Below the pieces are notes generated by a model, which saw only the letters and a program-made list of their open reading frames with translations, was not told the origin of the DNA and made no database searches. Below are positions 8,342-17,175 of a stretch of DNA of 64,000 bases, in pieces (the first letter of the stretch is position 1; each line of letters opens with the position of its first letter). The DNA comes from Phenylobacterium koreense (lineage in GTDB: Bacteria; Pseudomonadota; Alphaproteobacteria; Caulobacterales; Caulobacteraceae), in contig NZ_JBEPLU010000001.1 of NCBI RefSeq assembly GCF_040545335.1, positions 1,054,001 to 1,118,000 on the forward strand. The letters run 5' to 3'. The position numbers and the translations under genes are program-made.

Positions 8342-8368
8342 GGGGCGGCGCAGGAATTGCGCCGCCCC
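8342..8368. terminator. perfect 11-bp hairpin downstream of hsp20
   Basis: GGGGCGGCGCA at 8342-8352 pairs perfectly with TGCGCCGCCCC at 8358-8368 across loop GGAAT, between convergent genes. There is no T run directly after it; it may stabilise 3' ends or act with the terminator 22 bases downstream. Confidence 0.5.
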
Positions 8369-8389
8369 TCCCCCTCCCAAGTCCCCCTA

Positions 8390-8419
8390 GGGCGGCTCCG
8401 CAAGGCGCCGCCTTTTTCT
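8390..8419 (+). terminator. factor-independent terminator of hsp20
   Basis: GGCGGC at 8391-8396 pairs with GCCGCC at 8407-8412, followed by TTTTTC. It lies about 80 bases after the Hsp20 stop, before the convergent crotonase gene. Confidence 0.7.
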
Positions 8420-8427
8420 TTGATCGC

Positions 8428-9195
8428 TCAGAAGGCGCCGTGGCGGCCATCGCCCGAGGCGAAGCGGGCCGCCCCGGCCTGGGCGTCGCCCGAGCGCAGC
8501 GACTCCCGCCCCCGCGCCAGTTCGAAGCGGGCGGCCTCTTCCCAGCCCATCGACCACTGGGCGATCGCCGAGGCGCGGTCGTTGCGCATGCAGGCCTGCG
8601 GGAAGCCGGATATCTGCTCGGCCAGGGCGATGGCGACGTCGAGCGCCTCGCCAGGCGCGGCCAGGCGGTTGGCCAGACCGATCTCGAAGGCTTCGCGCGC
8701 GCCCACCGGCCTGCCGGTCAGGATCAGGTCCATGGCCCGCGAATGGCCGATCAGCCGCGGCAGCCGAACCGTGCCCAGGTCGATCAGCGGCACGCCGAAG
8801 CGGCGGCAGAAGACGCCGAACACCGCATCCTCCGCGGCGACCCGCAGGTCGCACCACGCCGCCACCTCCAGCCCGCCGGCGACGGCGTGGCCTTCCACGG
8901 CGGCGATCACCGGCTTGGAGAGCGAAAGGCGCGTGCAGCCCATGGGCCCCAGGTCGCCCTCGTCATGCACCGGATTGCCGCGCCCTTCGCTGACGCCCTT
9001 CAGGTCCGCGCCGGCGCAGAACGCACCTCCCCGTCCCTGCAGCACAGCGACGTCCAGGCCGGAGTCGGCGTCGAAGCTCTTGAAGGCTTCATAGAGCGCC
9101 GTGGCGGTGGCCGCATCGACCGCGTTGCGGCGCTCGGGCCGCTCGATGGTGACGATGGCGATCCGGCCGCGGATCTCGAAACTGACCGTGCTCAT
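8428..9195 (-). CDS. enoyl-CoA hydratase/isomerase family protein
   Basis: A 255-residue crotonase-fold protein. Oxyanion-hole segments are visible as GGAFCAGADLKG (about 58-69) and VEGHAVAGGLEVA (about 98-110). Members hydrate, isomerise or cleave acyl-CoA thioesters; the exact reaction is not predictable. The catalytic Glu of classical enoyl-CoA hydratase in the second active-site helix is replaced by an Asp/Ala environment (WCDLRVAAEDAVFGV), so a hydratase role is uncertain. ATG 9195 begins the usual SFEIRGRIAIVTIERPERRNA N-terminus. No clear catabolic operon surrounds it. Confidence 0.87.
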   Translation of the reverse strand: MSTVSFEIRGRIAIVTIERPERRNAVDAATATALYEAFKSFDADSGLDVAVLQGRGGAFCAGADLKGVSEGRGNPVHDEGDLGPMGCTRLSLSKPVIAAVEGHAVAGGLEVAAWCDLRVAAEDAVFGVFCRRFGVPLIDLGTVRLPRLIGHSRAMDLILTGRPVGAREAFEIGLANRLAAPGEALDVAIALAEQISGFPQACMRNDRASAIAQWSMGWEEAARFELARGRESLRSGDAQAGAARFASGDGRHGAF

Positions 9196-9254
9196 CGGTG
9201 TCCTCCCGAAAGCCGAGAGGATAGGCGGGCGCCCTTAGGTCAGCCCAAGGGCCT

Positions 9255-10514
9255 TCAGATCACGTCTTCGAGGCCGCGCGCGCCCCATCGGCTGGCGTTG
9301 GTCAGGTTGGCGTTGCGAACCATGGCGCTGGTGAAGTTGGCGCGGGACAGATCGGCGTCGGCGAAGATCGCATGGCGGCAATCGGCGCGGGCCAGGTCGG
9401 CGTTTTTCAGCGCCGCGCCGGTCAGGTTGCATGGCAGTGTGCGGTCCGAGCCCAGCAGCAGCGGCCCCATCTGCGCATCCCGCAGGTCCGCGCCCGACAG
9501 CTTGGCGCCGATCAGCCGCGCCCCCCGCAGGTCCGCGCGGCGCAGGTTGCAGTTGCGCAGGTCCGCGCCGTCGAGCTGAGCGCCCTGAAGCTGCACGCCT
9601 TCCATGTCCAGGCCGTAGAACACCGCCCCCTTGGCCGACAGGGCCGTGAGGTTATAGCCGCGGATGGTCTCCAGGGCGCGCAGGTCGGCCTTGTCGAAGA
9701 CGCTTGGCGTTCCCTCCGCGCCGCCGGTCTCACACCACTTGGCGTGGTCCCGGATCATGGTCTTGTAAGGCAGGTCGGCCACCGACTTGCCGACGGGATC
9801 GTCCGTCAGGACGCCGCGCATGTCGGCCTGGGTGACGTTCCAGGCGAAGGTCTTGGCGCCGACCAGGATCACGTCCTGCAGATTCGCACCGGCCAGGTCC
9901 GCCCCCGAAAGGTCGGCGCCGGCCATGTTCGCGCCGGACATGTTGGCCTGCTTGAGGTTGGCCCGCACGAGCTTGGCGTCCTTGAGGATCGCGTCGCTGA
10001 AGTCGGCCTTGATCGCCATGACGCCGGAAAGGCGCGAGCGCTCGAGGTTTGCGCCGGCGAGGATGGCTCCGGAGGCTTCGCCCACGCGATTGATATGTTC
10101 CAGAACCCGCAGCCCGCGGTCCCGGTCGCCGACGGCGATGGAGCCTTCACGAAGGTCGGCCTCGAAGAGATCGGCGCCGGTCAGGTTGGCGCCGCGCATG
10201 CAGGCCCCGCGCAGGTCGGCTCGGCGCAGCGAGGCGTCGGTCAGGTCAGCGTTCTGCATGTCCGCGCCGAATAGATTGGCATGGTCGAGTCGGATCCCCT
10301 GCATCCGGCACCCGGCGAGCACGGCCCCGGTCAGGTCAGCGTCGCAGAGGTTGCGGCCGCGCAGGTCCAGGCCCGAGAGATCCTTCCATGCGAAAACGGC
10401 GCGGGCGCCGCCGGGCTTGGACGTCCAGAGGCGGTCATGCTTGGCGCAAACGGCGTCCAGCTCGTACTGGTCGAGCTTGCGCAACTCCTGGATGGGAGCG
10501 TGCTGGGCGGACAT
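9255..10514 (-). CDS. pentapeptide-repeat protein
   Basis: A 419-residue protein dominated by A(D/N)LXX repeats in three blocks: about residues 45-125, 145-215 and 305-415. Tandem pentapeptide repeats fold into a right-handed quadrilateral beta helix. The N-terminus (QELRKLDQYELDAVCAKHDRLWTSKPGG) and the central PVGKSVADLPYKTMIRDHAKWCETGG segment are non-repeat. Some family members mimic DNA and bind gyrase, others are scaffolds; nothing here identifies the partner. The N-terminal region resembles a conserved alphaproteobacterial subgroup of unknown function. Confidence 0.88.
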   Translation of the reverse strand: MSAQHAPIQELRKLDQYELDAVCAKHDRLWTSKPGGARAVFAWKDLSGLDLRGRNLCDADLTGAVLAGCRMQGIRLDHANLFGADMQNADLTDASLRRADLRGACMRGANLTGADLFEADLREGSIAVGDRDRGLRVLEHINRVGEASGAILAGANLERSRLSGVMAIKADFSDAILKDAKLVRANLKQANMSGANMAGADLSGADLAGANLQDVILVGAKTFAWNVTQADMRGVLTDDPVGKSVADLPYKTMIRDHAKWCETGGAEGTPSVFDKADLRALETIRGYNLTALSAKGAVFYGLDMEGVQLQGAQLDGADLRNCNLRRADLRGARLIGAKLSGADLRDAQMGPLLLGSDRTLPCNLTGAALKNADLARADCRHAIFADADLSRANFTSAMVRNANLTNASRWGARGLEDVI

Positions 10515-10589
10515 CGGAAACCCCTTACTTGCGAGGCCAAGCTTAGGGCGCGCGCCCTTAACGCCGCCTTTCCCGTGAAGCTTTCCGCG

Positions 10590-11033
10590 TCAGGCCCTTG
10601 GGGGCGTGTAGTCGGCGTAGAGCCCCTGCGCCTCGTCGGCGAGCACGCCGAGGCGAACCCTGATCCCGGCCGCTCGCAGTCGCTCTGCGCCCTGGCCGGA
10701 CGCAAAGGGCGAGGCGTCCTCGCAGGCGATTACGACCTCAGCCACGCCCGCACGGCTCAGGAGCTCCGAACAGGAGGCCGCGCCCGACGAGCGGGCGCCG
10801 CAGGGCTCCAGCGTGACATAGGCGATCGCCCCGGCCGCCGTTTCGCCGGCCTGGAGCAAGGCCTGCTCCTCGGCATGAGGGCGCCCCCCCTGCGCAGTCA
10901 CTCCTTCGCCGACGACCGCGCCGTCCTTGACGATGACGCAGCCCACGCTGGGGTTGGAGGCGGTCAGGCCGACATGCTCCCGCGCCAAGCCGATGGCCCG
11001 GCGCATGTGCTGGAGGTCGGCCTGGTCGATCAT
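10590..11033 (-). CDS. RibD-like cytidine/deoxycytidylate deaminase-fold protein, stand-alone
   Basis: A 147-residue protein carrying only the deaminase half of RibD. The zinc-site motifs are HAEE (H53, E55) and PC...C (C78, C88). [12 protein letters not shown] and [10 protein letters not shown] are RibD-like, as is the ending [11 protein letters not shown]. The cysteine loop reads [12 protein letters not shown]: it lacks the His of the usual PCxHxGRTPPC and is one residue longer. No reductase domain follows. It overlaps gpmA in an ATGA junction, so both are co-translated. It could be a diverged pyrimidine deaminase of riboflavin synthesis or a different deaminase. Confidence 0.78.
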   Translation of the reverse strand: MIDQADLQHMRRAIGLAREHVGLTASNPSVGCVIVKDGAVVGEGVTAQGGRPHAEEQALLQAGETAAGAIAYVTLEPCGARSSGAASCSELLSRAGVAEVVIACEDASPFASGQGAERLRAAGIRVRLGVLADEAQGLYADYTPPRA

Positions 11034-11743
11034 GCGAGTTCGGGCAGAGCCGTAGCGCGCGCCTCGTCGAGATAGCGCGAACTGGTCGGCTTCAACTTGG
11101 CGTCCAGCTCGATGAGCAGCGGGTTTCCGGTCGGGATCTCGACCCCGATGATCGCCTCGTCGGAGAGGCCGAACAGCAGCTTCACGATCGCGCGAAGCGA
11201 GTTGCCATGGGCGGCGATCAGCAGCGTCTCGCCCCTGGCCAGGTGCGGCGCGATCTCGGCGTCCCAATAGGGCTGCACGCGGTCGAGGGTAGTCTTCAGG
11301 CTTTCGGTGTCGGGTAGGAGCGCGCCGGCATAGCGGCGGTCCTTGGAGAAGTCGAATTCGCCGCCGGGCGCCAGCGGCGGCGGCGGAACGTCGTAGGACC
11401 GGCGCCAGATCTTCACCTGATCCTCGCCGTGCTTGGCCGCGGTCTCGGTCTTGTTGAGGCCGGTGAGACCGCCATAGTGGCGCTCGTTAAGCCGCCAATC
11501 CTTGGTTTCCGGCACGAAGACCTGGCCTGCGGCGGTCAGGGCCAGCCACAGGGTGCGGATGGCGCGGGTCAGCACCGAGGTGTAGGCCCGGTCGATCTGC
11601 AGGCCCGCGGCCTTGATCAGTTCCCCGCCTTTCTTCGCCTGGGCCTCGCCCTCGGCGGTCAGGTCGACGTCCACCCATCCGGTGAAGCGGTCCTCGAGGT
11701 TCCACTGGCTCTGACCGTGGCGGAGAAGGATCAGGGTCGGCAA
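11030..11743 (-). CDS. gpmA: 2,3-bisphosphoglycerate-dependent phosphoglycerate mutase
   Basis: GpmA interconverts 2- and 3-phosphoglycerate in glycolysis. The phosphorylated His lies in [45 protein letters not shown] and the second active-site His in [14 protein letters not shown] are all present. The TTG that yields PTLILLRHG is taken as start because this gives 237 residues, the family length in Caulobacter relatives. A longer frame from TTG 11803 would add 20 unlikely residues. The stop overlaps the downstream deaminase start. Confidence 0.9.
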   Translation of the reverse strand: MPTLILLRHGQSQWNLEDRFTGWVDVDLTAEGEAQAKKGGELIKAAGLQIDRAYTSVLTRAIRTLWLALTAAGQVFVPETKDWRLNERHYGGLTGLNKTETAAKHGEDQVKIWRRSYDVPPPPLAPGGEFDFSKDRRYAGALLPDTESLKTTLDRVQPYWDAEIAPHLARGETLLIAAHGNSLRAIVKLLFGLSDEAIIGVEIPTGNPLLIELDAKLKPTSSRYLDEARATALPELA

Positions 11744-11846
11744 GGGGCGCGCTCCATCTGGCAAGGGGAGTTCGGGGCTAAGGCCCGCCAGGGCGAGCGT
11801 CAAGGTCCGCTGGCCGCCGCGCGCGGCCCTGGCTATATGAGGCTCG

Positions 11847-12092
11847 ATGTCTAATCGGCTGTTCTTTCCGCTGATCGCGGCGCTGGCGCTGGCGCTTGTC
11901 GCCCTGGCCGCCGTCTGGCCTCAGGGCCTGGGCGCGCGCGCGCCCGGTCCGTTCGGCCATACGCCGATCCAGCAGACCGCCAGGATGCAGGCGGCGATGA
12001 AGCGCGAGACCGAGGCCTCCGAGGGCCGGATCAAGGCCGCGCGCGAGGCGGTCGCCGACGCACAGACCCAGGCGCTCAGCCCCACCAAATGA
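11847..12092 (+). CDS. small membrane-anchored protein
   Basis: An 81-residue protein with one N-terminal hydrophobic segment (about 6-24, [20 protein letters not shown]). A short soluble part follows, with a helical charged stretch ([27 protein letters not shown]). No family is recognised. It overlaps the kdsD start in ATGA, so it is probably co-translated with KdsD and may be linked to lipopolysaccharide precursor synthesis or transport; that link rests on context only. Confidence 0.6.
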   Translation: MSNRLFFPLIAALALALVALAAVWPQGLGARAPGPFGHTPIQQTARMQAAMKRETEASEGRIKAAREAVADAQTQALSPTK

Positions 12093-13069
12093 CAGGCGCT
12101 ACCACCATGACCGAGTTCGACGCCGTCGCCGTCGGCCGCCGCGTACTTACCGCCGAGGCCGACGCCTTGCGTCTGCAGGCGCAAGGGCTGGGCGCCGACT
12201 TCGCCCGCGCCGTCGACCTGCTCCACGACGCCAGGGGCCGGGTGATCTGCACCGGAATCGGCAAGTCAGGCCACGTGGCCAAGAAGATCGCCGCCACCTT
12301 CGCCTCGACCGGCGCCCCGGCCTTCTTCGTGCACGCCAACGAGGCCAGCCACGGCGACCTGGGCATGATCGCCGAGGGCGATGTGATTCTCGCCCTCTCG
12401 AAGTCCGGACAAAATCAGGAACTGGCGGACGTGATCGCCTATTCCCGCCGGTTTCACATCCCGTTGATCGCCATCACCTCATCGGACGACAGCCCGCTCG
12501 GCCAAGCCGCGGACGTGGTGCTGAAGCTCGCCGACGCCCCCGAGGTGACAGCGGAGGTCAAGGCGCCCACCACCTCCACCACCCTGCAGATCGCCCTGGG
12601 CGACGCCCTGGCCGTCTCGCTGCTGGAACGACGTGGCTTCACCGCCAAGGATTTCAAGATCTTCCATCCAGGCGGCAAGCTGGGCGCCATGCTGCGCACG
12701 GTCGGCGACCTGATGCACGGGGCCGAGGAACTGCCGCTGGTCGGCCTGGACACGCCGATGTCCGAGGCTCTGCTGATCATGACGGAAAAGGCGTTCGGGA
12801 TCGTCGGCGTGGTCGACGGCTCCGGCGCCCTCAAGGGCGTGATCACCGATGGCGACCTTCGCCGGCATCTGGACGGCCTGCTCGGTCACACCGCTGGCGA
12901 GGTGATGACGCCCGGCCCTAAAAAGACCGCACCTCCCCACATGCTGGCGGCCGAAGCCCTCGCGCTGATGAGCGACCCGTTGCCGATGGTGACTGTGCTA
13001 TTCGTGGTCGCAGATGATCGGCCGGTAGGCATTTTGCGTGTTCACGACCTGGTGCGCGCCGGCGTCTGA
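12089..13069 (+). CDS. kdsD: arabinose-5-phosphate isomerase, KpsF/GutQ family
   Basis: KdsD isomerises ribulose 5-phosphate to arabinose 5-phosphate, the first step to Kdo. The SIS domain (about residues 45-180) has VICTGIGKSGHVAKKIAATFASTG, ANEASHGDLGM and LALSKSGQNQEL. Two CBS domains follow (about 210-325), with VIT-DGDLRRHL between them. Start is ATG 12089 or ATG 12107; the second gives the more usual TEFDAVAVGRRVL N-terminus, the first overlaps the upstream stop. The gene sits among other sugar-nucleotide genes, supporting a role in lipopolysaccharide. Confidence 0.9.
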   Translation: MTGATTMTEFDAVAVGRRVLTAEADALRLQAQGLGADFARAVDLLHDARGRVICTGIGKSGHVAKKIAATFASTGAPAFFVHANEASHGDLGMIAEGDVILALSKSGQNQELADVIAYSRRFHIPLIAITSSDDSPLGQAADVVLKLADAPEVTAEVKAPTTSTTLQIALGDALAVSLLERRGFTAKDFKIFHPGGKLGAMLRTVGDLMHGAEELPLVGLDTPMSEALLIMTEKAFGIVGVVDGSGALKGVITDGDLRRHLDGLLGHTAGEVMTPGPKKTAPPHMLAAEALALMSDPLPMVTVLFVVADDRPVGILRVHDLVRAGV

Positions 13070-13163
13070 CATCCGTCACGAAACGCGCGCTCCAGTATCG
13101 CGTTGGCTTGGCCTTAAGGTCTGACCGCCACTTAAGAGCGGCCAGAGAGATAACGGAGTTACG

Positions 13164-14663
13164 ATGCTGCCTACCCCGCGCGCCGATCTGAAGCCCAACA
13201 CCTTCGAGTACGAAGTGACTCCACTGGTGAAGGCGACCGGCTTCCGAGAGTACGACGCGCGCTGGCTGTTCGGCCCCGAGATCAACCTGCTTGGCGTCGA
13301 GGCGCTGGGTCTGGGCCTGGGGACCTACATCCAGGAGTTGGGCCAGACGAAGATCGTAGTGGGCCACGATTACCGGTCCTATTCGCTGTCCATCAAGCAG
13401 GCCCTGACCGTCGGCCTGGTCGCCGCCGGCTGTGAGGTTGTGGACATCGGCCTGGCGCTTTCGCCGGTCGCTTACTACGCGCAGTTCGCGCTGAATGCGC
13501 CGTGCGTGGCCATGGTCACCGCCAGCCACAACGAGAATGGCTGGACCGGCGTGAAGATGGGCGCTCAGCGCCCGCTGACCTTCGGCCCGGTGGAGATGGG
13601 CCGCCTGAAGGAGATTGTCCTGGGTGGCGAAGGCAAGACCAGGGCCGGGGGTTCGCTCACCCACGTCGAGGGCTTCGCCGAAACCTATATCGCCGACGTT
13701 TCGTCGCGCGTGGCGGTCAAGCGGCCTCTGAAGGTGGTCTGCGCCTGCGGCAACGGCACGGCCGGCGCCTTCGCCCCGGACGCCCTGCGGCGGATGGGCG
13801 TCGAGGTGGTCGAGATGGACTGCGATCTCGACTGGACCTTTCCGCGCTACAACCCCAACCCCGAAGACCACGAGATGCTCAAGGAGATGGCCAAGGCCGT
13901 CAAAGAGCATGGGGCCGATCTTGCCCTCGGCTTCGACGGCGACGGCGACCGCTGCGGCGTGGTGGACGACACCGGCGAGGAGATCTTCGCCGACAAGATC
14001 GGCCTGATGCTGGCGCGCGACCTGTCGGCGCTGCACAAGGACGCGACTTTCGTTGTGGACGTGAAGTCCACCGGCCTCTTCGCCACGGATCCGGTGCTGA
14101 AGACCAATGGCGCCAAGACGGTCTACTGGAAGACCGGCCACAGCTACATCAAGCGCAAAACCGCCGAGATCGGGGCCTTGGCGGGCTTCGAGAAGAGCGG
14201 TCACTTCTTCTTCAACCAGCCCCTCGGCTATGGCTACGACTGCGGCCTGACCGCAGCGGCGGCCGTACTGGCCATGCTCGACCGCAATCCGGGCAAGAAG
14301 CTTTCGGAGCTCAAGGCCGCCCTGCCCGTGGCCTGGACATCGCTGACCATGTCGCCCCACTGCGCCGACGAGGTGAAGTACGGTGTCGTCGACAAGGTGG
14401 TGGCTGAGTACGAAGCGCTGGCCAAGGCCGGCGGAACGATCCTGGGCCGCAAGATCGTCGAGGTCATCACCGTCAACGGCGTGCGGGTGGCCCTGGAAGA
14501 CGGATCGTGGGTCCTGGTCCGCGCCTCGTCCAACAAGCCGGAGATCGTGGTGGTCGTCGAGAGCACCCAGTCGGAAGACGACATGCGCGCCCTGTTCCGC
14601 CAGGAAGTGAAGCCGCGGCTGGCCGCGCATCCGGAAGTCGGCGCCTACAACCAGGAAGTCTGA
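13164..14663 (+). CDS. phosphomannomutase/phosphoglucomutase
   Basis: An alpha-D-phosphohexomutase of 499 residues. The active-site phosphoserine is S121 in MVTASHNENGWTG; the metal loop is FDGDGDRCGVVDD; the sugar-specificity loop is GFEKSGHFFF; the phosphate-binding loop is VRASSNKPEIVVV. It would supply mannose 1-phosphate or glucose 1-phosphate for GDP- or UDP-sugars. Domains and length match the ManB/AlgC type, but the C-terminal loop reads SNKPE instead of the usual SNTEP, so the specificity is uncertain. It precedes UDP-glucose dehydrogenase on the same strand. Confidence 0.88.
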   Translation: MLPTPRADLKPNTFEYEVTPLVKATGFREYDARWLFGPEINLLGVEALGLGLGTYIQELGQTKIVVGHDYRSYSLSIKQALTVGLVAAGCEVVDIGLALSPVAYYAQFALNAPCVAMVTASHNENGWTGVKMGAQRPLTFGPVEMGRLKEIVLGGEGKTRAGGSLTHVEGFAETYIADVSSRVAVKRPLKVVCACGNGTAGAFAPDALRRMGVEVVEMDCDLDWTFPRYNPNPEDHEMLKEMAKAVKEHGADLALGFDGDGDRCGVVDDTGEEIFADKIGLMLARDLSALHKDATFVVDVKSTGLFATDPVLKTNGAKTVYWKTGHSYIKRKTAEIGALAGFEKSGHFFFNQPLGYGYDCGLTAAAAVLAMLDRNPGKKLSELKAALPVAWTSLTMSPHCADEVKYGVVDKVVAEYEALAKAGGTILGRKIVEVITVNGVRVALEDGSWVLVRASSNKPEIVVVVESTQSEDDMRALFRQEVKPRLAAHPEVGAYNQEV

Positions 14664-14774
14664 TCGGCGGGCTGGGCGGCGCGGGTCTTGCTGAGCCGGC
14701 TGGCCGCTGTTCCTAACTGGACCAAGCGGCGCCGCCATGGTGAAAGGCGGAACACGCACGCCAAAGGGTAATCC

Positions 14775-16079
14775 ATGCACGTCACGATGATCGGCACTGG
14801 CTATGTGGGGCTGGTGAGCGGGGCCTGTTTCGCCGATTTCGGTCACGACGTGACCTGCATCGACAAGGACGCCAGCAAGATCGAGCGCCTGAAGGCCGGC
14901 GGCATCCCGATCTACGAGCCGGGCCTGGACCTGCTGGTGGCGCAGAACGTCCGCGCCGGCCGGCTGCACTTCGACACCGAAGCCGCCGAGGCGGTGAGGA
15001 AGTCGGACGCGGTGTTCATCGCGGTCGGCACGCCCTCGCGCCGGGGCGACGGCCACGCCGACCTTTCCTACGTCTACGCCGCAGCCGAGGAGATCGCCGG
15101 CCTGCTCGACGGCTTCACCATCATCGTCACCAAGTCCACGGTTCCGGTCGGCACTGGCGACGAGATCGAGAAGATCATCCGCGCCCGGCGGCCGGACGCC
15201 CAATTCGCCGTGGTTTCCAATCCCGAATTCCTCCGCGAAGGCGCGGCTATTGAGGACTTCAAGCGCCCCGACCGTGTGGTGGTGGGCATCGAGGACGAGC
15301 GTGCGCGCCCGGTCATGACCGAGCTCTACCGGCCGCTATTCCTGAACGAGACGCCGATCCTGTTCACCGGCCGGCGGACCAGCGAGCTCATCAAGTACGC
15401 GGCCAACGCCTTCCTGGCGATGAAGATCACCTTCATCAACGAAATGGCCGATCTCTGCGAAGCGGTCGGCGCCGACGTGCAGCAGGTCGCCCGCGGCATC
15501 GGTCTCGACAAGCGCATCGGCGGCAAGTTCCTTCACGCGGGGCCGGGCTATGGCGGGTCCTGCTTCCCAAAGGACACTCTGGCCCTGGTGCGCACCGCGA
15601 CCGACGCCGGCACGCCCGTCCGCCTGATCGAGACGACCGTGGCGGTGAACGACGCGCGGAAGAAGGCCATGTCCGGCAAGGTATCGACGGCGCTGGCCGG
15701 CGACCTTGCCGGCAAGACCATCGGCGTGCTGGGCCTGACCTTCAAGCCGAACACCGACGACATGCGCGATGCGCCCAGCCTCGACATCATCCCGGCGCTG
15801 CAGGCGCTGGGCGCGAGCGTCCAGGCTTACGATCCCGAAGGCGCGCACGAGGCGCGCCAGCTTCTGCGCGATGTCGATTTCAAGGACGACGCCTATGCAG
15901 CCGCCCAGGACGCGGACGCGCTGGTGATCATCACCGAATGGGACCAGTTCCGCGCGCTCGACCTGGAACGCGTCAAGCAATCCATGAAGTCCCCGGTGCT
16001 CATCGACCTACGCAACATCTACAAGCCCGAAGAGGTCCGCAGCCGGGGCTTCAAGTACGCATCGGTCGGCCGCGCCTAG
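14775..16079 (+). CDS. ugd: UDP-glucose 6-dehydrogenase
   Basis: Ugd oxidises UDP-glucose to UDP-glucuronate in two NAD-dependent steps, providing acidic sugars for surface polysaccharide. The NAD site is MIGTGYVGLVSG, the catalytic Cys is C263 in GPGYGGSCFPKD, and the hinge and C-terminal domain carry GLTFKPNTDDMRDAPS. Length (434) and domain order are complete. ATG 14775 follows AAAGGGTAATCC. GalU, which makes its substrate, is encoded 8 kb downstream. Confidence 0.95.
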   Translation: MHVTMIGTGYVGLVSGACFADFGHDVTCIDKDASKIERLKAGGIPIYEPGLDLLVAQNVRAGRLHFDTEAAEAVRKSDAVFIAVGTPSRRGDGHADLSYVYAAAEEIAGLLDGFTIIVTKSTVPVGTGDEIEKIIRARRPDAQFAVVSNPEFLREGAAIEDFKRPDRVVVGIEDERARPVMTELYRPLFLNETPILFTGRRTSELIKYAANAFLAMKITFINEMADLCEAVGADVQQVARGIGLDKRIGGKFLHAGPGYGGSCFPKDTLALVRTATDAGTPVRLIETTVAVNDARKKAMSGKVSTALAGDLAGKTIGVLGLTFKPNTDDMRDAPSLDIIPALQALGASVQAYDPEGAHEARQLLRDVDFKDDAYAAAQDADALVIITEWDQFRALDLERVKQSMKSPVLIDLRNIYKPEEVRSRGFKYASVGRA

Positions 16080-16098
16080 GCCGGCCGACAACTCAGCT

Positions 16099-16254
16099 TC
16101 AAGGGGCCAGAAGCTGTATCAGGGTGTTGCCGATCCAAAGGGCGCCTGCCCAGAAGGCTATGGCCAGGACAGCGACGAACGCGAGGCAAGCGATCGAGGT
16201 CAGACCTCTTGCTGCTCCCCGCGATACGCCACCGAACGCGACGTTGCGTGGCAT
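16099..16254 (-). CDS. small single-pass membrane protein, 51 residues
   Basis: A short frame with a good ribosome site (GGGAG six bases before ATG 16254). The peptide starts MPRNVAFGGVSRGAARG, followed by a hydrophobic helix at about residues 18-40 (SIACLAFVAVLAIAFWAGALW) and ends QLLAP. The basic N-terminus and single transmembrane segment give an N-in topology by the positive-inside rule. No family is recognised. It stands alone between ugd and the DUF969 gene. Coding potential is judged from codon third positions, which are mostly G or C, and from the sensible peptide. Confidence 0.55.
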   Translation of the reverse strand: MPRNVAFGGVSRGAARGLTSIACLAFVAVLAIAFWAGALWIGNTLIQLLAP

Positions 16255-16494
16255 GTTTCGCTCCCATCCATTTTATCGATCAACATCGGTCGAGCGATGC
16301 TGACTTGGTGAGGCTGACACGAATTAACGCTTCTGCAAAGTGCTGCCGCCTCGTCAATCAATACGCGCAAGAACAGGCTTTGCTCCATCAAGCCGCCTGC
16401 ATTGTGGATAAGTCGGTGGATGCGGGCGCTCTGCCTGATTGCGGGATGATCGTCCGTCGCTAGAGTTCACGTCCGCGAGAGGGAACCGGCGCCA
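16255..16494. other. intergenic region with one perfect DnaA box
   Basis: This 240-base spacer separates the small membrane protein gene and the DUF969 operon. It is less GC-rich than its surroundings and contains TGTGGATAA at 16403-16411, the exact complement of the consensus DnaA box TTATCCACA. No second box or AT-rich unwinding region is visible, so it is not an origin. The promoters of both flanking genes must lie here. Confidence 0.4.
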
Positions 16495-17175
16495 GTGCTG
16501 TCGCTTGTAGGAATTATCGTCGTCGTGGCGGGCTTCATGGCCCGTCTCAATCCGCTGCTGGTGGTGACGGTCGCGGCCCTGGTCACCGGGCTGGCCGGGG
16601 GCCTCAACCTGGTCGAGGTCGTTGAGACCTTCGGCAAGGCGTTTAAAGAAAACCGTTATGTCAGCGTGGTTTGGGCCGTGTTGCCGGTTATCGGCCTGTT
16701 GGAGCGCGCAGGCCTGCAGGAACGCGCCAAGACCCTAATCGGCCAGGTGCGCACCGCCACCACCGGCCGTCTGCTCATCCTCTACTTCATCGTCAGGCAG
16801 ATCACCGCCGCCCTGGGCCTCACCTCGCTGGGCGGCCATGCCCAGATGGTGCGGCCGCTGATCGCCCCCATGGCCGAGGCCGCAGCCGAGACCCGCCACG
16901 GGGAGTTGCCGGACCGTGCGCGCCAGACGATCCGGGCGCATGCGGCGGCTGTGGACAACATCGCCCTCTTCTTCGGCGAAGATATCTTCATCGCCATCGC
17001 CTCGATCCTGCTCATCAAGGGCTTCCTCGAGCAGAACGGCATCCTGGTCGAGCCCTTGCAGCTCTCGGTCTGGGCCATTCCGACCGCGGTCATCGCCCTG
17101 ACGATCCACGGAACGCGGCTGACACTGCTGGACCGCCGCATCGCCCGCACCCTGGCCGAAGGGGCGAAGGCATGA
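16495..17175 (+). CDS. DUF969 membrane protein
   Basis: A 226-residue polytopic membrane protein of DUF969. Hydrophobic segments lie at about 3-20, 23-42, 55-70, 95-115, 155-175 and 185-200. Conserved stretches include GFMARLNPLLVV, FKENRYVSVVWAVLPVIGLLERAGLQERAK and TSLGGHAQMVRPLIAPMAEAA. DUF969 and DUF979 proteins are always encoded together and are thought to form one integral membrane complex, probably a transporter; no substrate is proven. The start is GTG 16495 (GTGCTGTCGCTT), after GAGGGAACCGG. The stop overlaps the next start (ATGA). Confidence 0.88.
   Translation: MLSLVGIIVVVAGFMARLNPLLVVTVAALVTGLAGGLNLVEVVETFGKAFKENRYVSVVWAVLPVIGLLERAGLQERAKTLIGQVRTATTGRLLILYFIVRQITAALGLTSLGGHAQMVRPLIAPMAEAAAETRHGELPDRARQTIRAHAAAVDNIALFFGEDIFIAIASILLIKGFLEQNGILVEPLQLSVWAIPTAVIALTIHGTRLTLLDRRIARTLAEGAKA

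Noticed and set aside
12918..15203. 761-codon open frame on the minus strand
   Set aside because: It is the shadow of kdsD, phosphomannomutase and ugd in high-GC DNA; no domain or ribosome site, and each plus-strand gene is certain.
16209..16463. 84-codon open frame on the plus strand before the DUF969 gene
   Set aside because: Composition is unlike a protein (many Cys, His, Ile without pattern), no ribosome site, overlaps the 51-residue gene and the DnaA-box spacer.
16255..16494. Replication origin
   Set aside because: Only one DnaA box and no AT-rich unwinding region or origin-flanking genes.
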